Part shown: positions 6,457-12,690 of the stretch, one piece after another
Layout of the letters: the number at the start of each line of letters is the position of its first letter
Position numbering within the stretch: the first letter of the stretch is position 1
Assembly (NCBI GenBank): GCA_902781515.1
Contig: CACZJU010000007.1
Coordinates: 1-64,000, forward strand
Direction: 5' to 3'
Source: an uncultured Bacteroidales bacterium
GTDB taxonomy: Bacteria; Bacteroidota; Bacteroidia; Bacteroidales; Bacteroidaceae
DNA length: 64,000 bases
Position numbers and translations under genes: made by a program
Notes under the pieces: generated by a model
Databases searched by the model: none
Told to the model about the DNA's origin: nothing
Seen by the model: only the letters and a program-made list of their open reading frames with translations

Positions 6457-8814
6457 TTACTTATTCTTTAAGTATTCGTCCATTGCGGCAGCAGCGCGTC
6501 GTCCGTCGCCCATTGCGAGGATAACGGTAGCACCACCACGCACGATGTCACCACCGGCGAAGATGGTAGGAATGTTCGTCTGCATACCTTCGTTCACCAC
6601 GATGGTGTTCTTACGGCCCAGTTCCAGACCTTCGATGCTTGTGGGCACGATGGGGTTGGGGCTGACACCTACAGCCACGATGGCTTGGTCGATAGCGATG
6701 GTCTCAGTAGCACCTGGTATGGGCTGTGGACTACGACGTCCGCTGGCATCGGGCTCGCCCAGTTCCATCTTCTGCAGGACGACCTCGGTTACGTTACCCT
6801 TCTCATCGGCGTGGTACTCGATGGGGTTGTGCAGGGTCAGGAACTCTATGCCTTCCTCCTTGGCGTGCTTCACCTCCTCCAGACGGGCGGGCATTTCAGC
6901 CTCGCTGCGACGGTAGGCGATAAATACGCGCTCGGCACCCAGACGCTTGGCTGTGCGGCATGAGTCCATAGCGGTGTTACCGCCGCCGACCACCATCACG
7001 CTCTTAGCCTTCTTCACAGGAGTGTCGTATGCTGGGTTCGAAGCGTCCATCAGGTTCACACGTGTCAGGTATTCGTTGCTGGACATCACGCCGTTGGAGT
7101 TCTCACCGGGTATGTTCATGAAGTTGGGCAGACCTGCGCCAGAGCCTACGAAGATGCCCTCGAAGCCCTGTTCCTCCAGTTCCTTCACGGTGATGGTCTT
7201 GCCGATGATGCAGTCCTTCACGAACTTCACGCCAATCTTCTCCAAGTTGTTGATTTCCACGTCCACAATCTTGTTGGGCAGACGGAATTCGGGAATACCA
7301 TATTTCAGCACACCGCCGATTTCGTGCAGTGCCTCGAAGACGGTAACGTCGTAACCCATCTTTGCCATATCGCCAGCGAAGCTCAGTCCGCTGGGACCAG
7401 AACCCACTACGGCTATCTTCTTGCCGTTCTTCTCAGCCACCTCGGGCAGGGCAATGTTGCCGCTTTCGCGTTCGTAGTCGGCAGCGAAGCGCTCTAGGTT
7501 ACCGATGGCTACGGCGGGCTCCTTCATCTTCAGGTGGATACACATCGATTCGCACTGCTTCTCCTGTGGGCATACACGACCGCAGACGGCAGGCAGTGAA
7601 CTTGTAGATTTCAGAACGCGGGCAGCGTCGAGGAAGTGTCCGCGCTCGATGTTCTTGATGAACGAGGGGATGTTGATGCTTACGGGACAGCCCTGCATAC
7701 ATGTGGGGTTGGCGCAGTCGAGACAACGCTTAGCCTCGCGCTGAGCCTGCTCAACGCTGAGTCCCTTGTTCACTTCCTCTGTACGTGTTGTAGCACGATA
7801 TACGGGGTCGAGCTCAGGCATCTGGCAACGCTCAATCTGTGTGCGCTCCTTTGCCTTCATGCTCTTGCGCAGTTCCTCACGCCAAGGTGCGTTGCGGTCA
7901 GTCAGTTCAGAGATAGCAGCCCCCTCCTGACCTCCCCGAGGGGAGGAAGCTGCGGTTATAGGGGCGTTCTCCCCCTCGCCCTTTGGAGAGGGGGTATGGA
8001 GGGTGAGGCCTTCCATTGCTTCCAGCTCTTCAGCCTTGAAGGCACCGGCACGGCGCAGCATTTCGTCGAAGTCCACCTGATGTCCGTCAAACTCGGGACC
8101 ATCGACGCACACGAAGCGTGTCTTGCCACCAACGGTGATGCGGCAGGCACCACACATACCCGTACCGTCAACCATGATGGTGTTCAGGGATACATCAGTG
8201 GGAATTTCGTATTTCTTAGTTAAGAGACAGCAGAACTTCATCATGATGGCGGGACCGATGGCAAACACCTTGTCCACCTTTTCACGCTGGATTACCTGCT
8301 CAATGCCTACGGTTACCACACCCTTCTGGCCGTACGAACCGTCGTCGGTCATGATGATGACCTCGTCGCTCGACTTGCGTACCTCGTCTTCCAGGATAAT
8401 CAGGTCCTTCGAGCGGCCTGCCAATACGCTGATGACGCGGTTGCCGGCAGCCTTCAGTGCCTGTATGATGGGCAGCATCGGGGCTACACCCACGCCACCG
8501 CCGGCGCACACTACTGTGCCGAAGTTTTCGATGTGTGTGGCACGTCCCAGAGGACCTACCACGTCGGTGATGTAGTCGCCTTCGTTGAGGGCGCACAGCT
8601 TTGTGGTGCTTGCTCCTACGGTCTGGATAACCAGTGTGATGGTTCCTGCCACGGGGTCGCTGCCTGCAATGGTCAGGGGAATGCGTTCTCCGTTTTCACC
8701 CACGCGCACAATGACGAAGTGTCCTGCACGGCGTGCTTTTGCAATGAGCGGGGCTTCAACTACCAACTTGAAGACCTTCTCGCTGAACTGCTCTTTCTTA
8801 ACAATCTTGTTCAT
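6457..8814 (-). CDS. Fused ferredoxin-NADP reductase/DHODB-like subunit and GltD-type oxidoreductase
   Basis: A 785-residue cytosolic flavoprotein made of two units. Residues 1-250 are a ferredoxin-NAD(P)H reductase of the dihydroorotate dehydrogenase electron-transfer (PyrK-like) family, ending in the 2Fe-2S cysteine cluster GTGMCGACRITVGG. Residues about 310-785 are the small subunit of glutamate synthase (GltD): Fe-S cysteines in CLDCANPTCMQGCPV, an FAD fold GSGPSGLSFAG, and an NADPH fold VVGGGNTAMDSCRTAKR. This arrangement resembles NADH-dependent ferredoxin:NADP oxidoreductase (NfnAB) in a single chain. The start is the ATG at 8812-8814; an in-frame TTG three codons earlier has no support. 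Residues about 268-300 are foreign: a GC-rich repeat (7919-8010) encodes HTPSPKGEGENAP and SSPRGGQEG in the linker between the two units. It lies 37 bases after serS. Confidence 0.85.
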   Translation of the reverse strand: MNKIVKKEQFSEKVFKLVVEAPLIAKARRAGHFVIVRVGENGERIPLTIAGSDPVAGTITLVIQTVGASTTKLCALNEGDYITDVVGPLGRATHIENFGTVVCAGGGVGVAPMLPIIQALKAAGNRVISVLAGRSKDLIILEDEVRKSSDEVIIMTDDGSYGQKGVVTVGIEQVIQREKVDKVFAIGPAIMMKFCCLLTKKYEIPTDVSLNTIMVDGTGMCGACRITVGGKTRFVCVDGPEFDGHQVDFDEMLRRAGAFKAEELEAMEGLTLHTPSPKGEGENAPITAASSPRGGQEGAAISELTDRNAPWREELRKSMKAKERTQIERCQMPELDPVYRATTRTEEVNKGLSVEQAQREAKRCLDCANPTCMQGCPVSINIPSFIKNIERGHFLDAARVLKSTSSLPAVCGRVCPQEKQCESMCIHLKMKEPAVAIGNLERFAADYERESGNIALPEVAEKNGKKIAVVGSGPSGLSFAGDMAKMGYDVTVFEALHEIGGVLKYGIPEFRLPNKIVDVEINNLEKIGVKFVKDCIIGKTITVKELEEQGFEGIFVGSGAGLPNFMNIPGENSNGVMSSNEYLTRVNLMDASNPAYDTPVKKAKSVMVVGGGNTAMDSCRTAKRLGAERVFIAYRRSEAEMPARLEEVKHAKEEGIEFLTLHNPIEYHADEKGNVTEVVLQKMELGEPDASGRRSPQPIPGATETIAIDQAIVAVGVSPNPIVPTSIEGLELGRKNTIVVNEGMQTNIPTIFAGGDIVRGGATVILAMGDGRRAAAAMDEYLKNK
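7919..8010. repeat. GC-rich palindromic repeat pair inserted in frame in the fusion gene
   Basis: Two adjacent GC-rich elements lie inside the coding region. One carries the dyad CTCCCC-GAGGGGAG (7930-7946). The other carries CCCCCTC with GAGAGGGGG (7970-7995), followed by GGAGGGTGAGG. Base composition is sharply unlike the surrounding gene. Similar elements occur at 12203-12243, 12929-12984 and 42961-42989. Confidence 0.75.
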
Positions 8815-8841
8815 ACCTCTCAATCTTTTACCTTGTATTTA

Positions 8842-8866
8842 TTTTCAATTTTCAATCTTCAATCTT
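8842..8866. repeat. TTTTCAA-type tandem tract over the serS stop codon
   Basis: Imperfect 7-bp repeats (TTTTCAA, TCTTCAA) that cover the serS stop codon. On the minus strand they encode the final KIED of SerS and fill most of the gap to the next gene. Confidence 0.7.
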
Positions 8867-10180
8867 AATAATATCTGTTCCCATGTAGGGCTGGAGGGCG
8901 GCGGGGATGCGGATGCCTTCGGGAGTCTGGTTGTTCTCCAACAGGGCAGCCACGATGCGGGGCAGAGCCAGAGCCGAACCATTCAGCGTGTGAGCCAGTT
9001 CGGTCTTCTTGTCAGCCTGGCGACGTATGCGGCACTTCAGACGGTTGGCCTGATAGGTGTCGAAGTTAGATACCGACGAAACCTCCAGCCAGCGCTTCTG
9101 TGCCTCAGAATATACCTCGAAGTCGTAGCAGATGGCACTGGTGAACGACTGGTCGCCGCCACACAGGCGCAGGATGCGGTAGGGCAGTTCCAGCTTCTTC
9201 AGCAGACCTTCCACATGTTCCAGCATCTCTTTGTGGCTCTCGCGAGAGTGCTCGGGAGTGTCTATGCGGACGATTTCCACTTTCGAGAACTCGTGCAGAC
9301 GGTTCAGGCCGCGCACGTCCTTACCGTAGGCTCCAGCCTCGCGACGGAAGCACTGGGTGTAGGCGCAGTTCTTGATGGGGAGCTCCTGTTCGGGGATTAT
9401 TACATCGCGATAGATGTTCGTCACGGGAACCTCGGCAGTGGGGATGAGGTAGAGGTCGTCAACCTCGCAGTGGTACATCTGTCCTTCTTTGTCGGGCAAT
9501 TGACCTGTGCCGTAGCCGCTCTCCTTGTTCACCACCGTAGGGGGCATTATCTCCTCGTAGCCGGCAGCGCGTGCCTCGTCGAGGAAGAAGTTGATGAGAG
9601 CCCTTTGCAGACGGGCACCCATACCACGATATACTGGGAATCCGGCACCTGTAATCTTCACTCCCAGAGCAAAGTCTATGAGGTTGTACTGCTTGGCAAG
9701 TTCCCAGTGGGGCAGCTTAGCCTCGGGCACTTCGGGGTTCGTGTCCCAGTTGCCTACGGTATCCACACCCTCCTTGCACTCCTTCAGGTTCGACTTCACC
9801 ACCCAGTTGTCCTCGGCACATGTGCCTTCGGGTACTTCGTCGTATGGGATGTTGGGGATTTGGCAGAGCAGGGTAGTGAGGCGTTTCTCGGCCTCCTCCT
9901 TCTGCTGTTCCAGTTCCTGTCCCTGCTGTTTCAGCGCTGCCACGCGAGCCTTCACCTCTTCGGCTTCCTCGCGCTTGCCCTGTTTCATCAGTCCGCCAAT
10001 CTCGGCAGCCAGTTTCTTTCCCTCGCTCAGGTTTTGGTCGAGCAGGGTCTGTGCCTGACGGCGTGTTTTGTCAACCTCTATAACTTCTGCTATTGCCTCG
10101 CGGGCACCTGCAAAATTCTTCTTCTCCAGTCCGCGAACAACGCGTTCCGTTTCCTCTGTAATCAGTCGTAATGTTAGCAT
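8852..10180 (-). CDS. serS: Seryl-tRNA synthetase
   Basis: A class II aminoacyl-tRNA synthetase that charges tRNA-Ser with serine in the cytosol. The 442 residues comprise an N-terminal antiparallel coiled-coil arm (about 28-115, rich in E, K and A) that grips the tRNA long arm, and a catalytic core. Class II motifs are visible: GAGFPVYRGMGARLQRAL (motif 1 region), FRREAGAYGKDVRGLNRLHE (motif 2), and LNGSALALPRIVAALLEN (motif 3). Length is slightly above the common 420-430. The last residues KIED come from a repeat tract. It is the first gene of the minus-strand group running down to mnmE. The upstream gap (10181-10430) holds a TACCTTTG -7 box at 10221-10228. Confidence 0.97.
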   Translation of the reverse strand: MLTLRLITEETERVVRGLEKKNFAGAREAIAEVIEVDKTRRQAQTLLDQNLSEGKKLAAEIGGLMKQGKREEAEEVKARVAALKQQGQELEQQKEEAEKRLTTLLCQIPNIPYDEVPEGTCAEDNWVVKSNLKECKEGVDTVGNWDTNPEVPEAKLPHWELAKQYNLIDFALGVKITGAGFPVYRGMGARLQRALINFFLDEARAAGYEEIMPPTVVNKESGYGTGQLPDKEGQMYHCEVDDLYLIPTAEVPVTNIYRDVIIPEQELPIKNCAYTQCFRREAGAYGKDVRGLNRLHEFSKVEIVRIDTPEHSRESHKEMLEHVEGLLKKLELPYRILRLCGGDQSFTSAICYDFEVYSEAQKRWLEVSSVSNFDTYQANRLKCRIRRQADKKTELAHTLNGSALALPRIVAALLENNQTPEGIRIPAALQPYMGTDIIKIED

Positions 10181-10220
10181 GTTGCTGTTATCTTTATACC
10201 TTATTTATATATACGTCCGG

Positions 10221-10228
10221 CAAAGGTA
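10221..10228 (-). promoter_or_regulatory. Probable serS promoter, -7 box
   Basis: Minus-strand TACCTTTG followed by CC, 40 bases upstream of the serS ATG. No matching TTTG is present at the expected -33 distance, so only the -7 box is supported. Confidence 0.5.
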
Positions 10229-10336
10229 CAAAAAAAATCATTATCCTTCCCTCTTTTCCCCAATTTTTTATAAGTTATCCTTAGATAATCGTCCTCGCCC
10301 GCCTCCTCTGCGAATAAAGGTAAAGGGCAAAAGAAA

Positions 10337-10373
10337 AAAGGACAGACCTCGCAGCGGAGTGGGTCTGTCCTTT
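10337..10373 (-). terminator. Terminator of the lipoprotein gene
   Basis: A perfect 12-bp stem (AAAGGACAGACC with GGTCTGTCCTTT) and a 13-base loop. On the minus strand it is followed by a T-rich run. It lies 57 bases after the stop codon of the lipoprotein gene. Confidence 0.88.
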
Positions 10374-10430
10374 GATATTTGTGCTATGGTTCAAAATTAA
10401 TCGTCTAATTTTGCATCGTGGTCTTTGACT

Positions 10431-10832
10431 TTATGGTACGAAACGGGTTTTAAAAAGATTTCTATCATCTGCTTTCTCTATCTTAAAATCGCATTTCTTC
10501 CCTTCGCTATTTTGGTATTTCGCCTTCCCTTCTCTATTTTGGTATTCCGTAATTTTTATACTTTCGTTAAAGTTTTTTGATTGGCAACTTATCGTATTTC
10601 CAGACAGCACCCATGTTCCACTTCGTATATCTTTTCCATTAATTGTGTAATACGACTTATCGTTATGAAAATCAAAAATAGGGGACTCATTGCTATTAGA
10701 TAATACCCATGTCCCAACAATTTCACTCTCGGTAATAATCGTTTCTTCATCATCGCCGCAGGAGGTGAGACCAATACTTAGCATTGCTACCATCATAATG
10801 AAGAGCAGGCTCATAAAATTTTTTTTGTTCAT
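10431..10832 (-). CDS. Small lipoprotein, lipocalin-like
   Basis: A 133-residue protein with a lipoprotein signal peptide: the lipobox ends at Cys25 (GLTSC) and is followed by GDDEE, the acidic tail that in Bacteroidota marks surface-exposed lipoproteins. The mature part has the short beta-strand rhythm of lipocalin-like proteins of this phylum: EIVGTWVLSNS, FDFHNDKSYYTING, GTWVLSGNTISC. It also holds a near-duplicate pair, EYQNREGKAKYQNSEGKK (residues about 97-114). No precise family or ligand can be assigned. The gene stands alone: a 12-bp terminator follows it, and a 243-base structured leader and a palindrome array precede it. The signal start resembles that of the LRR lipoprotein at 50898, which has the same type of array upstream. 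Confidence 0.7.
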   Translation of the reverse strand: MNKKNFMSLLFIMMVAMLSIGLTSCGDDEETIITESEIVGTWVLSNSNESPIFDFHNDKSYYTINGKDIRSGTWVLSGNTISCQSKNFNESIKITEYQNREGKAKYQNSEGKKCDFKIEKADDRNLFKTRFVP

Positions 10833-11075
10833 AATTGTTATTATTTAAGGTTGTGCAATATTGCTGTTCATTTATATTTCGCTGGCATCTGCACAAACAT
10901 AAGAAAGCGCAGAGCCCCACATATCTCCGACAGGCCTTCCACAGCCTATATATTCCTATGCGAAGTCTGCGCTTGCGCACACTCCAATCGGAATATATTC
11001 ATGCTCGTATTTTCTTCTTGCGAGGTGGAAGTTCGTCGGAGAAATTGAGCAAAAAATGTTTGTGTTCCGCTGAAC
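10833..11075 (-). promoter_or_regulatory. Long structured 5' leader of the lipoprotein gene
   Basis: If transcription starts near 11075, as the promoter at 11082-11112 predicts, the mRNA has a leader of about 243 bases. It holds a 9-bp closing stem (AAGCGCAGA at 10905-10913 with TCTGCGCTT at 10966-10974) that encloses a smaller AGGC/GCCT hairpin (10932-10947), and a TGTTC/GAACA hairpin near its 5' end. No conserved riboswitch class is recognised. A 76-codon frame crosses it without a convincing start. Confidence 0.4.
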
Positions 11076-11081
11076 ACGTTG

Positions 11082-11112
11082 CAAAGATAGGAAATTAATT
11101 TTATCGAGAAAA
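11082..11112 (-). promoter_or_regulatory. Promoter of the lipoprotein gene
   Basis: Minus-strand TATCTTTG (11082-11089) with TTTT, a one-base variant of the -33 TTTG, at 11109-11112 and a 19-base spacer. The palindrome array starts 85 bases further upstream. Confidence 0.65.
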
Positions 11113-11196
11113 AGAAATGGTGCAGAAATATTTCAATAAGGAATCAACGCTTTAGTTGTGATAGACCTGAAAAATGCGTGTTCTCTTGAAAATCTA

Positions 11197-11458
11197 AGGC
11201 CGCCCGTCTTACGGCAACAAGACCTAGGTCTTATGCCCACAAGGTCTAGACCTTATGGCGATAGGTTCTAGACCTTACGTCGATAGGTTCTAGAACCTTC
11301 AGCCTTAGGTTAACTTAACCTATCAACGTAAGTTAACTTAACCTCCGGCCTTAGGTTAACTTAACCTTCGACAGACGCGATAGTAATGCTTCCGTCGTAG
11401 CATTACTAATCCTTCGGGTGGAACGATAGTAATCCTTCGGCAGACGCGATAGTAATGC
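11197..11458. repeat. Array of 12 palindromic units, 22-23 bp period, with graded cores
   Basis: Dyad centres fall at about 11203, 11225, 11247, 11269, 11291, 11314, 11337, 11360, 11383, 11406, 11429 and 11452. Each unit is a 14-15 bp palindrome plus about 8 bp of spacer. The cores change in order: a decayed CGTCTT half-site, AAGACCTAGGTCTT, AAGGTCTAGACCTT, AGGTTCTAGACCTT, AGGTTCTAGAACCT, AGGTTAACTTAACCT (three copies, one with AAGTT), then four half-type units with ATAGTAATGC or its complement. There is no gene here. The array fills most of the gap between the lipoprotein promoter and the cydB terminator. Confidence 0.9.
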
Positions 11459-11462
11459 AAAG

Positions 11463-11490
11463 AAAGAGGCGGCCAGATGGTCGCCCTTTT
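11463..11490 (-). terminator. Terminator of the cyd operon
   Basis: Hairpin of AAAGAGGCGGCC with GGTCGCCCTTTT around an AGAT loop, with one mismatch and one bulge. It is followed on the minus strand by a TCTTTCTTT run and lies 34 bases after the cydB stop codon. Between them is a TTACTTA-type tandem tract (11490-11519). Confidence 0.7.
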
Positions 11491-11523
11491 ACTTATTACT
11501 TATTACTTTTTACTTTATCTATT

Positions 11524-12690
11524 TTAATAGGCGTGGTCGTGATTTATTTCGTCGAGGGTGAGGGACTTGCGGTCGATGGAGCGCCAGGCATAGACGATGT
11601 AGGCGAGGACGAAGGGGATGAGGAGCGATACGTAGAACATGGTGCGCAGGGTGAACTCGCTGGACGAGGAGTTCTGCATGGTGAGCGACGACTGAAGGTC
11701 GGCTGTGGAGGGGTAGTAGGCGGTGTTGTTCCAAGCGGTGAGCAGGAGCAGGACTGTGACGGTGACTACCACGCCGAAACCTACAACCCAGAAGCCGCGT
11801 TTCCATTCCTTGTGGAGCAATGTGCGCAGGATGCCGAAGAGCACGAACACCACACCCACGAGCAGCAGTACGAGCAGAGGCCACATCGTGAGGAGGTTGT
11901 GGAGATACTTGTAGGGCTCCATGAAGATGACGCCTGTCTCTGGGTCAACGGCATAGCCCTCGCACATGAGGATGTGTCCCACGAAAGCAAGGAACAGAGC
12001 AAGGAAGAGCAACGTGTTGTGCCATAGGGGCTGGAGAAAGCGGTTGTGAGTGTCGAACTCGGCATCGTCAACCTGCATGTGGACGTAGAGGCAGCCCAGA
12101 ATTCTTGCGAGGAAGAATACGGCAAGGCCCAGACAGAGGTTCCAGGGGTTGAGCAAGGCATCGAGTCCGTGCGAGGCATTTGCCCATGAGCTTTCAACGA
12201 GTACCCCCCTCCCGAAATCACCCTCGGGGGATAATAGGGGGGACGTATTAATGATGAAGTTGGAGCCGGTGAAGAAGGTGGCAACGGCGCCGCCCAAGAG
12301 CAGAGGACCGAGGATGCCGTTGATGACGAGCATCCATTGGAAAGTCTTGGCACCAAACAGGTTGCCCATCTTGTTCTGGAACTCGTAGCTGACGGCCTGA
12401 AGGACGAAGGAGAAGAGGATAATCATCCAAAGCCAGTAGGCACCGCCGAAGCTGGTGGAGTAGAATAGGGGATAGGATGCGAAGAAGGCTCCGCCGAAGG
12501 TGACAAGGGTGGTGAATGTGAACTCCCACTTGCGACCTGTGGCGTTCACCAACAAACGACGTTCATCAGGTGTGCGACCCAGCGAGAATATGAGTGAATT
12601 GGCTCCCTGCACGAACATGAGGAAGACGAGCAGCGCTGCCAGCAGTGCCACTACGAAGCACCAATAATGCTGTAAAAATGCGTATGTCAT
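11524..12690 (-). CDS. cydB: Cytochrome bd ubiquinol oxidase subunit II
   Basis: Subunit II of the high-affinity bd-type terminal oxidase in the inner membrane, which with CydA transfers electrons from quinol to oxygen. The protein has 388 residues with about 9 hydrophobic segments. Family signatures include SYEFQNK near 120-126, SSWANASHGLDALLNPWNLCLGLAVFFLAR (about 168-197, read in pieces), and AWNNTAYYPS near 318-327. Its start overlaps the cydA stop by 4 bases (ATGA at 12687-12690). A GC-rich repeat at 12203-12243 adds residues TSPLLSPEGDFGRG in a loop before the conserved WANASHG, so the protein carries a foreign insert in an extramembrane loop. A hairpin terminator follows. In anaerobes of this phylum the complex supports growth at trace oxygen. 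Confidence 0.95.
   Translation of the reverse strand: MTYAFLQHYWCFVVALLAALLVFLMFVQGANSLIFSLGRTPDERRLLVNATGRKWEFTFTTLVTFGGAFFASYPLFYSTSFGGAYWLWMIILFSFVLQAVSYEFQNKMGNLFGAKTFQWMLVINGILGPLLLGGAVATFFTGSNFIINTSPLLSPEGDFGRGVLVESSWANASHGLDALLNPWNLCLGLAVFFLARILGCLYVHMQVDDAEFDTHNRFLQPLWHNTLLFLALFLAFVGHILMCEGYAVDPETGVIFMEPYKYLHNLLTMWPLLVLLLVGVVFVLFGILRTLLHKEWKRGFWVVGFGVVVTVTVLLLLTAWNNTAYYPSTADLQSSLTMQNSSSSEFTLRTMFYVSLLIPFVLAYIVYAWRSIDRKSLTLDEINHDHAY
12203..12243. repeat. GC-rich palindromic repeat inserted in cydB
   Basis: The element carries CCCCCCTCCC at one end, an inner CCCTCGGGGG, and AGGGGGG at the other end, giving a GC-rich dyad. It is in frame, adding TSPLLSPEGDFGRG to CydB. Confidence 0.7.

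Noticed and set aside
8585-10171. A long plus-strand open frame (about 528 codons) across serS
   Set aside because: It is antisense to a fully conserved seryl-tRNA synthetase and shows no protein-family features; it is a by-product of codon use.
10750-10980. A 76-codon peptide gene in the leader of the lipoprotein gene
   Set aside because: It starts with a non-ATG codon, overlaps the lipoprotein start in another frame and is better explained by the structured leader, although a leader peptide cannot be fully excluded.
11197-11458. A CRISPR array at the periodic repeats
   Set aside because: Repeat cores differ from unit to unit, spacers are about 8 bases, each unit is itself a palindrome, and no cas genes are nearby.
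11455-12027. A plus-strand open frame antisense to cydB
   Set aside because: It covers conserved CydB codons on the other strand and is rich in repetitive E, H and G; no family match.
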